Assembly (NCBI RefSeq): GCF_000253155.1 | Contig: NC_015291.1 | Span: forward strand, 901,001-965,000 | DNA from: Streptococcus oralis Uo5 | GTDB lineage: Bacteria > Bacillota > Bacilli > Lactobacillales > Streptococcaceae | Reading direction: 5' to 3' | DNA length: 64,000 nt | Part shown: positions 1 through 9,709 of the stretch, piece after piece | Position numbering within the stretch: the stretch's first letter is position 1 | Layout of the letters: each line of letters opens with the position of its first letter | Made by a program: the position numbers and the translations under genes | Notes under the pieces: generated by a model | Told to the model about the DNA's origin: nothing | Database searches by the model: none | Seen by the model: the letters and a program-made list of their open reading frames with translations, nothing else

Positions 1-2
1 AA

Positions 3-1022
3 GTCTCAAGCCAAGTTGGCAATGTTTTATCAGATGTCTCAGAGAAAGCTGTTGGAGTTGCTGGAGATGTAGCACATCAGGTAACAAACGTAACTACTGA
101 TACATTTAACGAAGCTGGGAAAATTGCGCATAATACAAAAGAACAAATTGAATCAGTAGATCTTTTTAATTCTAAACTAAGACAAGAAGCTCTTGATGGA
201 TATAATGAAGCTATTAGTTGTTATAATGAGGAAGCTGATAACTTGGCTAATAAATCAATAGAGCTTTATCAGGTTAGGGATAAAGCTATCAAAGTTGTGA
301 AAATTGTTGAAGAAAGAATTAATAAACTAGCAAATAAACCAAAAGAGTTTGAAACAAAATTAGAAGAAATTGATGTTGAAATTCAGAATTTTGAAGATAA
401 GCAAATTGCTATTTCACAGTCAATTAAGGAAGCTGAATTAGCAAGTGGTAGTACTGCAGCTACAGCTTCTTTAAGTGCTTTAGGAGTCACAGTTGCAACT
501 TTAGGTCCTACTGCGGCTATGGGAGTCGCAACTACTTTTGGTGTCGCATCAACAGGAACTGCTATTTCTACTCTTTCAGGTGCAGCTGCAGAAAGTGCAG
601 CAATAGCTTGGTTAGGTGGTGGAAGTGTAGTAGCTGGTGGAGGTGGAATGGCAGCGGGAAAGGCATTTTTAGCATTGGCTGGTCCCGTTGGTTGGGGAAT
701 TGCAGGAGTTATGTTGACCGCTTCTGTAGGCGCTGGTGTTGTAGCTAATAGGAAAAATGAAGAAGTTGCAAAAGAAGCTATAGAGGAACAGAAAAAGGTA
801 GAATTGTTGGCTCGACAACTTAAAGAAAAAGTATTAGAAGTTACGGAATTAATAGAACTAACAGAAAAACAAACAGAAGGAATTTATTTAGCCAATTTAT
901 CTTTAACTGGAATGGACTATAGCTTATTTACAGAAGATGAAAAATATCAAGCAGGTGCTTTAGTGAATTCAACTCTATCATTGACTGCTATGGTAAATAA
1001 GGAAATTAGAATAAATGAGTAA
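3..1022 (+). CDS. Hypothetical glycine-zipper membrane protein, 5' end missing
   Basis: The reading frame is open from the first bases of the window, so the gene starts upstream; 339 codons are visible, and the TTG at 243 is probably not the start. The visible protein has three parts: a charged, coiled-coil-like N-terminal half (many Glu/Lys/Gln up to about nt 440), a long Ala/Gly-rich hydrophobic stretch (about nt 440-750, with GGGS and GGGG runs and the segment ALAGPVGWGIAGV), and a second charged coiled coil, ending in a polar tail. This resembles pore- or membrane-inserting hairpins of toxin or defence proteins, but no family was recognised. It overlaps the next gene by 8 nt, so the two are probably translationally coupled. 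AT-rich codons (tta, aga, ata) suggest acquired DNA. Function unknown. Confidence 0.75.
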   Translation, partial: VSSQVGNVLSDVSEKAVGVAGDVAHQVTNVTTDTFNEAGKIAHNTKEQIESVDLFNSKLRQEALDGYNEAISCYNEEADNLANKSIELYQVRDKAIKVVKIVEERINKLANKPKEFETKLEEIDVEIQNFEDKQIAISQSIKEAELASGSTAATASLSALGVTVATLGPTAAMGVATTFGVASTGTAISTLSGAAAESAAIAWLGGGSVVAGGGGMAAGKAFLALAGPVGWGIAGVMLTASVGAGVVANRKNEEVAKEAIEEQKKVELLARQLKEKVLEVTELIELTEKQTEGIYLANLSLTGMDYSLFTEDEKYQAGALVNSTLSLTAMVNKEIRINE

Positions 1023-2490
1023 CCAAATTATTAATCAAGCTTTTAACCAAGGTATTGGAGCATATGTCAATTGTTTAAATAACTTGAGAATTCAAGATTT
1101 ACATAATGCTATGAAAATCATAGAGGATGAAGCACGCAGAGTCATCTTAAACAAGGACAATGCCTCAAAGATTTTAAACTATACGAGAGAAAATATTGAA
1201 GACGTTATTTTAAAGAAGCGTGGAGGAGATTATGGTGGTCACGGCTTTATCGCTGAATTTGCAGAAGCAGGGATTGTAAATGCGAGGAGAGCCATTGAAG
1301 GGTTAAATCCTATTGTCAAAGTATTGAATGATAATGGACCAGCCGATTTATTAATTGGTAGAAATATCATTCAAATGAAGTTTTATGGTAATTTACGTGA
1401 TGAACTAGCTCAATCGTTTCATTACAGTTCAAAAATGAAAATGATGTTTCCAAAAGATCACGTTCAAGTATTTGAAAAAATAATGGCTGGAGCAAAAGAA
1501 GTTGAATTGAATGGCAAGAGATTATCCATTAAACAAATTACGGATATACGCCAAATGATTAATGATATCACTGAAAGCAAGGGACTTACTTCATACAAAT
1601 ATTGGATGAAATCCTCTGCTCTAGATTATAAAGACGCTCAAAAAAATTCAATTCATTCTCTTATAGATTCTGAAGAGAAGAATATTCGTAAAACAGTCAG
1701 ACTAAAACAACAAGAATTAAATAAAAAAAGATTAGTTGCCCAAAAACATGCATTACCAAATTTAAAAGAAGCTAACAAGGTTGCAAGAAACGCAGCTTTT
1801 TTACAGGGTGGTTTAGCATTAATGTCGACTGTGTATGGGAAATACAAAGAAGGAAAAAATATTTTTGAATTCGGACAATCAGATTGGTTAGATTGTGGAT
1901 TGGACACAGCTGAAGGAGTTGTAAAGGGGGCAATATCTGGTTATTCCATTTACGGATTAACAAATGTCTTTGGTATTAGTGCTCCAAATGCTAGTGCTTT
2001 AGTTATGGCAACTTATGGAATGATAGACATTATTCTAAAGTATAGATCTACAGAAATAACCCAAGATGAATTTATGAATCTTTTGACATTAAATGTAATG
2101 GATGCTTCCTTTGCAACAATTGGTGCTTGTATTGGTCAGATCATGATTCCAATACCTGTTCTTGGTTCTGTAGTTGGTTCAATATCTACTTCAATAATTT
2201 GGGAGATAGGTAAGGGAATATTAAATGAAAGAGAACAAAGGATAATTCAAGATTACAAAGAAAATCTGAATAGTTACATAAAAACTTTAGACGAAAATTA
2301 TCTTGTCATTTACAACGAAATTATAGAAAAGTATAAAAAATTGGGCGAAATACAAGCATATTCGTTTGATTTGTCAATAAATACTAAACTTAGGTTTGAC
2401 TACTCTATTGAGATGGCAGAAAGTTTAGAAATTGAAGATAATAAAATTCTCCATGATTTGTCTGAAATTGATAATTTTTTTCTTGACTAG
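1015..2490 (+). CDS. Hypothetical protein with nuclease-like core and hydrophobic C-terminal part
   Basis: 491 aa; the ATG lies inside the end of the preceding gene (ATGAGTAA overlap). I do not recognise a named family. Around residues 75-125 it has an acidic, Gly-rich segment (GGHGFIAEFAEAG), then PADLLIG and IIQMKFY. The order E ... D ... QxK is what a PD-(D/E)XK-type nuclease core would show, so a nuclease fold is my inference. The middle is Lys/Gln-rich and helical. Residues about 300-400 hold several hydrophobic Gly/Ile/Ala segments that could be membrane-associated. The gene is AT-rich compared with fhs downstream. Together with the upstream membrane protein it looks like a two-gene accessory module (toxin, abortive infection or mobile-element cargo), but this is untested. 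Confidence 0.75.
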   Translation: MSNQIINQAFNQGIGAYVNCLNNLRIQDLHNAMKIIEDEARRVILNKDNASKILNYTRENIEDVILKKRGGDYGGHGFIAEFAEAGIVNARRAIEGLNPIVKVLNDNGPADLLIGRNIIQMKFYGNLRDELAQSFHYSSKMKMMFPKDHVQVFEKIMAGAKEVELNGKRLSIKQITDIRQMINDITESKGLTSYKYWMKSSALDYKDAQKNSIHSLIDSEEKNIRKTVRLKQQELNKKRLVAQKHALPNLKEANKVARNAAFLQGGLALMSTVYGKYKEGKNIFEFGQSDWLDCGLDTAEGVVKGAISGYSIYGLTNVFGISAPNASALVMATYGMIDIILKYRSTEITQDEFMNLLTLNVMDASFATIGACIGQIMIPIPVLGSVVGSISTSIIWEIGKGILNEREQRIIQDYKENLNSYIKTLDENYLVIYNEIIEKYKKLGEIQAYSFDLSINTKLRFDYSIEMAESLEIEDNKILHDLSEIDNFFLD

Positions 2491-2504
2491 ATTATTTTCA
2501 CATT

Positions 2505-2527
2505 CTTTATAGTCTAAAACTATAAAG
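2505..2527. promoter_or_regulatory. Perfect inverted repeat, terminator or operator candidate
   Basis: A 9-bp perfect inverted repeat (CTTTATAGT / ACTATAAAG, loop CTAAA) lies 15 nt after the stop of the nuclease-like gene. No immediate U tract follows (a T run comes about 13 nt later), so it may be a weak terminator or a protein-binding site. Confidence 0.4.
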
Positions 2528-2621
2528 CCATATAAAATTTTTCAAAGGGCTCTAAAAATCTTGAAATCCAGGATATTTACGAACGTTTAGAGAGTTTATG
2601 GATGTTAAAAATCTTGTTTTG

Positions 2622-2630
2622 TGTTATAAT
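2622..2630 (+). promoter_or_regulatory. Extended -10 promoter of fhs
   Basis: TGTTATAAT is an extended -10 element 33 nt before the fhs ATG. No good -35 is visible. An AGGAG ribosome binding site follows at 2653-2657. Confidence 0.7.
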
Positions 2631-2663
2631 GAATTATCACATTAGAGGTTAGAGGAGTTTTGA

Positions 2664-4334
2664 ATGAAAACAGATATTGAAATCGCACAGAGTATTGAGT
2701 TGAAGCCGATCGTTGATGTTGTAGAGAAATTGGGTATTTCTTACGACGATTTGGAATTGTATGGAAAGTACAAGGCTAAGCTTAGCTTTGATAAAATTCG
2801 TGCAGTTGAGAGCAATCCAGTTGGAAAATTGATCTTGGTTACTGCTATTAACCCAACACCAGCGGGTGAAGGAAAGTCAACCATTACCATCGGTCTTGCT
2901 GATGCCTTAAACAAAATCGGCAAGAAAACCATGATTGCTATTCGCGAACCATCTCTTGGACCAGTAATGGGGATTAAGGGTGGTGCAGCCGGTGGTGGTT
3001 ATGCCCAAGTGTTGCCAATGGAGGACATCAACCTTCACTTTACCGGGGATATGCATGCCATTACAACTGCTAACAATGCTCTTTCTGCCTTGATTGACAA
3101 TCACTTGCACCAAGGAAATGAGCTGGGAATCGACCAACGTCGTATTCTCTGGAAACGTGTAGTGGACTTGAACGACCGCGCCCTTCGTCATGTGACCGTT
3201 GGACTTGGTGGTCCTCTAAACGGTATTCCTCGTGAGGATGGTTTTGATATTACCGTTGCTTCAGAAATCATGGCCATTCTTTGCTTGGCAACGGACATCG
3301 AGGACTTGAAACGTCGTTTGGCGAATATCGTTATTGGCTATCGTTACGATCGTACGCCAGTTTCTGTTGGTGATTTGCAGGTTGAGGGGGCTTTAGCATT
3401 GATTTTGAAAGATGCTATCAAACCGAACTTGGTTCAGACAATTTACGGTACACCTGCCTTTGTACATGGTGGTCCATTTGCCAATATCGCTCATGGATGT
3501 AACTCTGTTTTGGCAACAAGCACAGCCCTTCGCTTAGCGGACTACACAGTTACTGAAGCTGGTTTTGGTGCGGACCTTGGTGCTGAGAAATTCCTTGACA
3601 TTAAGACACCAAACTTGCCAACATCTCCAGATGCAGTTGTCATCGTCGCAACCCTTCGTGCCCTTAAGATGAATGGTGGTGTAGCTAAAGATGCTTTGAC
3701 AGAGGAAAATGTAGAAGCAGTTCGCGCAGGTTTTGCTAACTTGAAACGCCACGTTGAAAATATTCGTAAGTTTGGTATTCCAGCAGTTGTTGCGATTAAT
3801 GAATTTGTCACTGATACAGAAGCTGAAATTGCAGCCTTGAAAGAACTTTGTGCTTCTATTGATGTGCCAGTTGAACTAGCAAGTGTCTGGGCTGATGGGG
3901 CAGAAGGTGGTGTAGCACTTGCCGAAACACTTGTCAAGACAATCTCTGAAAATCCAGCCAACTATACTCGTCTTTATGACAACGACCTTTCTGTCCAAGA
4001 AAAGATTGAAAAGATTGTTACTGAAATCTATCGCGGTACAAAAGTCAACTTTGAAAAGAAAGCTCAAACGCAAATCGCCCAAATCGTTCAGAATGGTTGG
4101 GACAAATTGCCAATCTGTATGGCTAAAACTCAGTACAGTTTCTCTGATAATCCAAATGCACTTGGAGCTCCAGAAAACTTTGAAATTACCATCCGTGAAT
4201 TGGTACCCAAATTAGGTGCAGGCTTCATTGTTGCCCTAACTGGTGATGTTATGACCATGCCAGGACTTCCAAAACGTCCAGCCGCTCTTAATATGGATGT
4301 TGAAAGTGATGGAACGGTCCTAGGCTTGTTCTAA
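2664..4334 (+). CDS. fhs: Formate--tetrahydrofolate ligase
   Basis: 556 aa, the usual full length. It makes 10-formyl-tetrahydrofolate from formate, THF and ATP, feeding purine and fMet-tRNA synthesis. The phosphate-binding segment TPAGEGKST lies near residue 67, followed by [19 protein letters not shown], typical of the family. The ATG is preceded by AGGAG at good spacing. It is transcribed alone: its own extended -10 lies upstream and a strong terminator downstream. Base composition is typical of the core genome, in contrast with the AT-rich genes to its left. Confidence 0.97.
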   Translation: MKTDIEIAQSIELKPIVDVVEKLGISYDDLELYGKYKAKLSFDKIRAVESNPVGKLILVTAINPTPAGEGKSTITIGLADALNKIGKKTMIAIREPSLGPVMGIKGGAAGGGYAQVLPMEDINLHFTGDMHAITTANNALSALIDNHLHQGNELGIDQRRILWKRVVDLNDRALRHVTVGLGGPLNGIPREDGFDITVASEIMAILCLATDIEDLKRRLANIVIGYRYDRTPVSVGDLQVEGALALILKDAIKPNLVQTIYGTPAFVHGGPFANIAHGCNSVLATSTALRLADYTVTEAGFGADLGAEKFLDIKTPNLPTSPDAVVIVATLRALKMNGGVAKDALTEENVEAVRAGFANLKRHVENIRKFGIPAVVAINEFVTDTEAEIAALKELCASIDVPVELASVWADGAEGGVALAETLVKTISENPANYTRLYDNDLSVQEKIEKIVTEIYRGTKVNFEKKAQTQIAQIVQNGWDKLPICMAKTQYSFSDNPNALGAPENFEITIRELVPKLGAGFIVALTGDVMTMPGLPKRPAALNMDVESDGTVLGLF

Positions 4335-4350
4335 TGATATAGATTATTTT

Positions 4351-4384
4351 AAATGAGTTTGGAAAAGCTTTCCAAACTCATTTT
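4351..4384 (+). terminator. Rho-independent terminator of fhs
   Basis: A stem of 12 bp or more (TGAGTTTGGAAA / TTTCCAAACTCA) with a 3-nt loop, flanked by A and T runs. Because of the flanking A tract it could work in both directions. Confidence 0.9.
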
Positions 4385-4474
4385 CTTGTCTAGATATGAG
4401 GAGTTGTCTTCAGTTGATGAAAGGTTTGTTTTCTAGACACAATCAGTCTAGGTAAAGATATTTTCCATGATTTT

Positions 4475-4483
4475 TGATATAAT
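4475..4483 (+). promoter_or_regulatory. Extended -10 promoter of pcrA
   Basis: TGATATAAT lies 33 nt before the pcrA ATG; an AAGGAAGAG ribosome binding site follows. Confidence 0.7.
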
Positions 4484-4516
4484 AGAAACATTGACTTCAA
4501 GAGTAAGGAAGAGAAG

Positions 4517-6808
4517 ATGAACGCATTATTAAATGGAATGAATGACCGTCAGGCTGAGGCGGTGCAAACAACAGAAGGGCCCTTGTTAATCATGGCAGGA
4601 GCCGGTTCTGGTAAGACTCGTGTTTTAACTCACAGAATCGCCTACTTGATTGATGAAAAAATGGTTAATCCTTGGAATATCTTGGCCATTACCTTTACCA
4701 ATAAGGCTGCGCGTGAGATGAAGGAGCGTGCCTATGGGCTCAATCCAGCTACTCAGGACTGTCTGATTGCGACCTTTCACTCCATGTGTGTTCGTATCCT
4801 GCGTCGCGATGCAGATCATATTGGCTACAACCGCAATTTTACCATAGTAGATCCCGGAGAACAGCGAACCCTCATGAAACGCATTCTCAAGCAGTTAAAC
4901 TTGGATCCTAAAAAATGGAATGAACGGACCATTTTGGGAACCATTTCCAATGCTAAGAATGACCTGATTGATGATGTCGCATATGCTGCTCAAGCTGGTG
5001 ATATGTATACGCAAATCGTGGCCCAGTGTTATACGGCTTATCAGAAGGAGCTTCGCCAGTCTGAGTCTGTTGACTTTGATGATTTGATTATGCTGACTCT
5101 GCGTCTCTTTGATCAGAATCCTGATGTTCTGACCTACTATCAGCAGAAGTTCCAGTACATTCACGTTGATGAGTACCAAGATACCAACCATGCACAGTAC
5201 CAACTGGTCAAACTTTTGGCTTCACGCTTTAAAAACATCTGCGTGGTCGGTGATGCAGACCAATCTATCTACGGTTGGCGTGGGGCTGATATGCAGAATA
5301 TTTTGGATTTCGAGAAAGATTACCCTAACGCCAAGGTTGTTTTGTTAGAGGAAAATTATCGTTCAACAAAAACCATTCTCCAAGCAGCCAACGATGTCAT
5401 CAAAAATAATCAAAATCGCCGCCCCAAGAATCTCTGGACTCAGAATGCGGATGGAGAGCAGATTATTTACTATCGCGCAAATGACGAACAGGATGAGGCT
5501 ATCTTTGTAGCTAAAACCATTGATGAGCTTGGTCGTAGTCAAAACTTCCTCCACAAGGATTTTGCAGTTCTTTATCGGACTAATGCACAATCCCGTACTA
5601 TTGAGGAGGCCCTCCTAAAGTCCAATATTCCTTATACTATGGTCGGCGGGACCAAGTTCTACAGCCGTAAGGAAATCCGTGATATTATCGCCTACCTTAA
5701 TCTCATTGCCAATCTGAGTGACAATATCAGTTTTGAGCGCATTATTAACGAACCTAAACGCGGAATCGGCCCAGGAACCGTTGAGAAAATTCGCGACTTT
5801 GCGAATATGCAAGATATGTCTATGCTGGATGCTTCAGCAAATATCATGTTATCAGGAATCAAGGGTAAGGCAGCTCAGTCTATCTGGGAGTTCGCCAATA
5901 TGATTCTGGATTTTCGGGAGCAACTGGACCAATTAACCATCACCGAGCTGGTGGAGGCTGTTCTAGAAAAAACAGGTTATGTCGATATTCTTAATGCTCA
6001 GGCAACCTTGGAAAGCAAGGCGCGGGTTGAAAATATCGAAGAGTTCCTATCTGTTACCAAGAACTTTGATGACAATCCTGATAGTCAAGAAGAAGAAACA
6101 GGTTTAGATAAACTCAGTCGTTTCTTGAATGACTTAGCCTTGATTGCGGACACGGATTCGGGCAGTCAGGAGACATCAGAAGTAACCTTGATGACCCTCC
6201 ATGCAGCGAAAGGACTCGAGTTCCCAGTTGTCTTTATCATTGGGATGGAGGAGAATGTCTTTCCGCTTAGCCGTGCAGCTGAAGATCCAGATGAGCTAGA
6301 AGAAGAACGCCGTTTGGCCTATGTAGGTATCACACGTGCTGAAAAAATCCTCTATCTGACCAATGCCAACTCTCGCTTGCTTTTTGGGCGTACCAACTAC
6401 AATCGTCCAACACGTTTCATCAATGAAATCAGTTCGGACTTACTTGACTATCAAGGCTTGGCCCGTCCAGCTAATACCAGCTTCAAGGCATCTTATAGCA
6501 GTGGTGGCGTGGCCTTCGGTCAAGGTATGAGCCTAGCCCAGGCCCTTCAAGAACGAAAACGCAATGCTGCACCAAGCTCTATCCAGTCAAGTGCTCTCCC
6601 ATTTGGACAGTTTACATCCGGAAATAAAAAAGATTCAAGCGATACCAACTGGTCTATCGGAGATATTGCTCTTCACAAGAAATGGGGAGAGGGAACTGTT
6701 CTGGAAGTCTCTGGTAGCGGTGATACTCAGGAACTGAAAATTAACTTCCCAGAAGTAGGACTTAAAAAACTCCTAGCCAGCGTTGCTCCAATTGAGAAAA
6801 AAATCTAA
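4517..6808 (+). CDS. pcrA: ATP-dependent DNA helicase PcrA/UvrD
   Basis: 763 aa, superfamily 1A 3'-5' helicase for nucleotide excision repair, plasmid replication and removal of RecA from DNA. Walker [10 protein letters not shown] is near residue 30, Walker [12 protein letters not shown] near 218, motif [17 protein letters not shown] near 246, motif [18 protein letters not shown] near 560 and motif [13 protein letters not shown] near 600. The C-terminal tail ends in the RNA-polymerase-binding Tudor-like region ([20 protein letters not shown]) known in PcrA. It ends 42 nt before radC; the hairpin between them is described separately. Confidence 0.97.
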   Translation: MNALLNGMNDRQAEAVQTTEGPLLIMAGAGSGKTRVLTHRIAYLIDEKMVNPWNILAITFTNKAAREMKERAYGLNPATQDCLIATFHSMCVRILRRDADHIGYNRNFTIVDPGEQRTLMKRILKQLNLDPKKWNERTILGTISNAKNDLIDDVAYAAQAGDMYTQIVAQCYTAYQKELRQSESVDFDDLIMLTLRLFDQNPDVLTYYQQKFQYIHVDEYQDTNHAQYQLVKLLASRFKNICVVGDADQSIYGWRGADMQNILDFEKDYPNAKVVLLEENYRSTKTILQAANDVIKNNQNRRPKNLWTQNADGEQIIYYRANDEQDEAIFVAKTIDELGRSQNFLHKDFAVLYRTNAQSRTIEEALLKSNIPYTMVGGTKFYSRKEIRDIIAYLNLIANLSDNISFERIINEPKRGIGPGTVEKIRDFANMQDMSMLDASANIMLSGIKGKAAQSIWEFANMILDFREQLDQLTITELVEAVLEKTGYVDILNAQATLESKARVENIEEFLSVTKNFDDNPDSQEEETGLDKLSRFLNDLALIADTDSGSQETSEVTLMTLHAAKGLEFPVVFIIGMEENVFPLSRAAEDPDELEEERRLAYVGITRAEKILYLTNANSRLLFGRTNYNRPTRFINEISSDLLDYQGLARPANTSFKASYSSGGVAFGQGMSLAQALQERKRNAAPSSIQSSALPFGQFTSGNKKDSSDTNWSIGDIALHKKWGEGTVLEVSGSGDTQELKINFPEVGLKKLLASVAPIEKKI

Positions 6809-6814
6809 TTTTTC

Positions 6815-6850
6815 ATCCTCCTCACGAATAATAAAGTGAGGAGGATTTTT
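6815..6850 (+). terminator. Hairpin and T tract between pcrA and radC; 3' arm is the radC RBS
   Basis: Perfect 11-bp inverted repeat, 6815-6825 (ATCCTCCTCAC) with 6836-6846 (GTGAGGAGGAT), loop 10 nt, followed by TTTT to 6850 directly before the radC ATG. It has the form of an intrinsic terminator for pcrA. The AGGAGG at 6839-6844 is the only good Shine-Dalgarno for radC and lies inside the stem. Confidence 0.8.
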
Positions 6851-7531
6851 ATGTACAGTATTTCATTCCAAGAAGATTCGCTCTTGCCTAGAGAAAGACT
6901 AGTTAAAGAAGGAGTAGAGGCTCTAAGCAATCAAGAGTTGTTAGCTATTTTGCTCAGAACAGGAACGCGTCAGGCTAATGTCTTTGAAATTGCCCAGAGA
7001 GTCTTGAATAGTCTTAACAGTCTAACTGATCTGAAAAATATGACCCTGCAGGAATTGCAGAGTCTGTCTGGTATTGGACGGATTAAGGCCATTGAACTAC
7101 AAGCAGTGATTGAACTGGGGCATCGTATTCATAAACATGAAACCCTTGAGATGGAAAGTATTCTCAGTAGTCAAAAGCTAGCCAAGAAAATGCAACAGGA
7201 ACTTGGCGACAAAAAACAAGAGCACCTAGTGGCGCTCTATCTCAATACTCAAAATCAAATCATTCATCAACAGACCATCTTTATCGGATCCGCGACACGC
7301 AGCATTGCTGAACCGAGGGAAATCCTTCACTATGCTTTGAAGCATATGGCTACCTCAGTGATACTCGTTCACAATCATCCATCAGGTGCTGTATCTCCTA
7401 GTCGAAACGACGACCATGTCACTAAACTAGTCAAGGAAGCCTGCGAATTGATGGGAATTGTTTTCTTGGACCATTTGATTGTCTCTCACTCTGATTACTT
7501 TAGTTACCGCGAAAAGACGGATTTGATTTAA
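6851..7531 (+). CDS. radC: RadC family JAB-domain protein
   Basis: 226 aa from ATG 6851, which has AGGAGG 6 nt upstream. An in-frame GTG at 6836 would place the start inside the stem of the terminator and was rejected. The N-terminal half contains helix-hairpin-helix-like segments ([15 protein letters not shown]) and the C-terminal half the JAMM/MPN zinc motif HNHPSG followed by a downstream Asp (SPSRNDDH). RadC was historically linked to DNA repair, but studies in pneumococcus found no requirement for repair or transformation, so the role is unclear. Expression may be limited by the hairpin covering its ribosome binding site. Confidence 0.92.
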   Translation: MYSISFQEDSLLPRERLVKEGVEALSNQELLAILLRTGTRQANVFEIAQRVLNSLNSLTDLKNMTLQELQSLSGIGRIKAIELQAVIELGHRIHKHETLEMESILSSQKLAKKMQQELGDKKQEHLVALYLNTQNQIIHQQTIFIGSATRSIAEPREILHYALKHMATSVILVHNHPSGAVSPSRNDDHVTKLVKEACELMGIVFLDHLIVSHSDYFSYREKTDLI

Positions 7532-7545
7532 GATTACACATGATC

Positions 7546-8034
7546 TTACTCAATCACTTTTAAAACATAGGAATCTACTTCTGCCATATTGATAACAGGA
7601 AGAGGTTTTATCGTGGGTACAAGTAAATTTTCTTGAACGATAAAGTCGACAATCGCATTGAAATCTTCGATTTTATAATATCTTTTTTTATGAATGAGAA
7701 TATCTCTGTAAAAGTAAAGACTTGAACGAAATTTACTTTTTAGTTTGGCATCTGCCTTTTTACAAAATAGTTTTGCCTTTTTAGACATTTCTTTCAGCTG
7801 TTTTTCTTTTTCTTTTTGAGATAGTTTATCGAAATTCTCTTTATTCTCAGAAAAAGATTGGTAACTTTCCGCTGTTAAAAGTCTATAGAGATTAGAAAGA
7901 TGAAAGCAAACTGTTATTTCTTTTTCATTGTTTGATAAGAAAAGATTAGCTTCCTTTTCCTTATAAGATATGAAAACATTAGCTTCTATATCTCTCAAAA
8001 TCTCATGAGTAGAAGGTATTTTAATTTCATTCAT
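7546..8034 (-). CDS. Hypothetical Lys-rich protein
   Basis: 162 aa, no family recognised. The middle (residues about 65-105) is very rich in Lys, Glu and Ser and probably helical; no signal peptide or membrane segment is seen. The ribosome binding site is weak. It lies downstream of the class I amidotransferase-like gene on the same strand with a 24-nt gap and converges with radC, only 14 nt apart at the 3' ends. It may be co-transcribed with rex and the amidotransferase gene. It is probably a real gene because the frame is long and has no competitor on the other strand. Confidence 0.65.
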   Translation of the reverse strand: MNEIKIPSTHEILRDIEANVFISYKEKEANLFLSNNEKEITVCFHLSNLYRLLTAESYQSFSENKENFDKLSQKEKEKQLKEMSKKAKLFCKKADAKLKSKFRSSLYFYRDILIHKKRYYKIEDFNAIVDFIVQENLLVPTIKPLPVINMAEVDSYVLKVIE

Positions 8035-8058
8035 GTTTTAATAACCTATTTATAAGTC

Positions 8059-8748
8059 CTAGAGTTCGTTAACAACATAGTCAAATAGCGTTTTATCTTT
8101 GGGGCGATTTTCAAATAAAAATTCAGGATGCCATTGAACACCAAGATAAGGGAAACCGTCCGTAGTTGTCACAGCCTCAATGATTCCATCTTTAGGATCA
8201 TGTGCTACAACCTTAAGATTTGAAGCTAGATCTTTAATACTCTGGTGGTGGAAGGAGTTGATGTGAGAGATTTCTCCATAGATTTCTCGGAGAATGGTAT
8301 CAGGTTCCGTTACGAGGCGTTGGGTCGTGTATTCGGCTGAACAGTCCTGCCAATGCTCCTCGATATCTTGGTGAAGCGTGCCCCCCATAGCGACATTGAA
8401 AAGTTGAGTACCTCGACAAACAGAGAAAATTGGTTTCTTTTGTTTAATCGCTTCTTTGATAAGTGCTAGTTCAAAAATATCTCTTTGAAGGTGGTAGTCA
8501 TCACTATCAATAGCCTTTGGTTCACCATAGTATTTTGGATCAACATTTTGCCCACCCGTCAGGATGAGCTTATCAATGATACTGATGTAATAGGCAGCCA
8601 TTTCTTGATCACCAATCGGTAGGATGATTGGAATTCCGCCAGCGTCCTTGACTCCTTCAACAAAGCCCTTTGCTGCATAGCTCATCATGATGTCATCATC
8701 TGGATGAGCTTTTTCATTTCCTGTAATCCCAATAACTGGTTTTTTCAT
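8059..8748 (-). CDS. Class I glutamine amidotransferase-like gamma-glutamyl hydrolase (PuuD/peptidase C26 type)
   Basis: 229 aa. The nucleophile elbow FSVCRGTQLFNVAMGG (Cys near residue 110) and the C-terminal GVQWHPE with catalytic His and Glu give the class I triad. The sequence ITGNE at the start and HHQSIK in the middle fit the PuuD-like gamma-glutamyl-GABA or folate-polyglutamate hydrolase family (peptidase C26). The substrate cannot be set from sequence. It begins 15 nt after the rex stop and is probably in the rex operon, which suggests redox-linked expression (inference). Confidence 0.88.
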   Translation of the reverse strand: MKKPVIGITGNEKAHPDDDIMMSYAAKGFVEGVKDAGGIPIILPIGDQEMAAYYISIIDKLILTGGQNVDPKYYGEPKAIDSDDYHLQRDIFELALIKEAIKQKKPIFSVCRGTQLFNVAMGGTLHQDIEEHWQDCSAEYTTQRLVTEPDTILREIYGEISHINSFHHQSIKDLASNLKVVAHDPKDGIIEAVTTTDGFPYLGVQWHPEFLFENRPKDKTLFDYVVNEL

Positions 8749-8763
8749 AAATGCTTTCGCTTT

Positions 8764-9405
8764 CTAATCCTCTTTACGCATAAAATAGAGGAGGGTTTGG
8801 AGTTCGCTTGTCAAATCGACATACTGAACGACCACATCTTTTGGGAGGTGAAGGTGAACAGGGGAAAAACTGAGAATACCTTTTATACCTGCATCAACCA
8901 AAAGATTGGCAACTTCTTGTGATTGAACACTTGGAACTGTTAGGATAGCAGTTTTGACATCTGCTTCTTTGATTTTTTCTTTAATCTGTGAGATACCATA
9001 GATTGGAATCCCATCAGGTGTCTGGCTTCCAACTTCTGGATGGTCATCTAGGTCAAAGCCCATGATAATTTTCATCTTGTTACGCTCGTGAAAGCGGTAG
9101 TGGAGAAGGGCATGTCCCATATTTCCAATCCCAACCAACATAACATTTGTAATTGAGTTATCATTTAGGAGATCAGCAAAAAAATTCATCAATTTTTTGA
9201 CATCGTAACCAAAACCACGACGACCTAGTTCACCAAAGTAGGAAAAATCACGACGGACGGTCGCAGAATCGATACCGATAGCCTCTGCAATTTGCTTGGA
9301 GTTGGCACGTTCGATTTTTTCTGCATGAAATCTCTTGAAAATTCGATAGTAAAGTGAGAGTCTTTTTGCTGTTGCTTTTGGAATAGCAGACTGTTTATCT
9401 TTCAC
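8764..9405 (-). CDS. rex: Redox-sensing transcriptional repressor Rex
   Basis: 213 aa. The N-terminal winged helix ([31 protein letters not shown]) is followed by a Rossmann fold with [10 protein letters not shown] near residue 92, which senses the NADH/NAD+ ratio. Rex usually represses fermentation genes when NADH is low. The start is GTG at 9405 with AAAGG upstream (reverse complement); no ATG nearby fits better. It heads a likely operon with the amidotransferase-like gene. A Rex-box-like sequence overlaps its predicted -35, which points to autoregulation. Confidence 0.95.
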   Translation of the reverse strand: MKDKQSAIPKATAKRLSLYYRIFKRFHAEKIERANSKQIAEAIGIDSATVRRDFSYFGELGRRGFGYDVKKLMNFFADLLNDNSITNVMLVGIGNMGHALLHYRFHERNKMKIIMGFDLDDHPEVGSQTPDGIPIYGISQIKEKIKEADVKTAILTVPSVQSQEVANLLVDAGIKGILSFSPVHLHLPKDVVVQYVDLTSELQTLLYFMRKED

Positions 9406-9430
9406 AAAATCACAACCTTTCTATTCTTCT

Positions 9431-9462
9431 ATTTTATAGAAACATTGTGAAAAAATCAACAA
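9431..9462 (-). promoter_or_regulatory. rex promoter with Rex-box-like operator
   Basis: On the minus strand TTGATT (9454-9459), a 17-nt spacer and TAAAAT (9431-9436) form a promoter for rex. Bases 9445-9462 read TTGTGAAAAAATCAACAA, close to the Rex consensus TTGTGAAnnnnTTCACAA: the left half is perfect and the right half has two mismatches. The site covers the -35. Confidence 0.6.
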
Positions 9463-9470
9463 AAACAAAT

Positions 9471-9496
9471 AAAAACTAAGAAATTTCTTAGTTTTT
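9471..9496. terminator. Bidirectional palindromic terminator overlapping a stop codon
   Basis: A 26-bp perfect palindrome with A5 and T5 ends. It includes the TAA (9488-9490) of the minus-strand small gene, so the end of that gene is part of its own terminator. It separates this unit from the rex promoter. Confidence 0.8.
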
Positions 9497-9703
9497 ATCT
9501 GAAAAATGAGCTTGTGATAGAAAACGGTAGAGATCGCCAACCAATCCTTGATAAATCACCTTATCATTCAGCGTTAAGGAGCTGATTAGGAGAGTATCAG
9601 GTAGGGTCACACAGCCTGATAGAGATAACATGAGCTCTTCGTAATCCTTATATTCAAGTATACGTTCTACGTGATAGTTATCTTGATAGGTAAGTCGATA
9701 CAT
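9488..9703 (-). CDS. Small conserved streptococcal protein (DUF4649-like)
   Basis: 71 aa from ATG 9703; a TTG at 9709, directly after the preceding stop, would add two residues and has slightly better ribosome-binding-site spacing, so the start is uncertain. The sequence (MYRLTYQDNYHVERILEYKDY...) is a small soluble alpha/beta protein found after the DUF1831 gene in streptococci; assignment to DUF4649 is from memory. It is the last gene of the prs/cysteine desulfurase unit. Confidence 0.75.
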   Translation of the reverse strand: MYRLTYQDNYHVERILEYKDYEELMLSLSGCVTLPDTLLISSLTLNDKVIYQGLVGDLYRFLSQAHFSDKN

Positions 9704-9709
9704 AGTCAA

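Noticed and set aside
243..245. TTG as the start of the first gene
   Set aside because: The same frame is open to the window edge with coherent protein-like sequence, so the gene begins upstream.
3542..3961. 139-codon antisense frame inside fhs
   Set aside because: Ser/Ala-rich shadow of the fhs reading frame without start signals.
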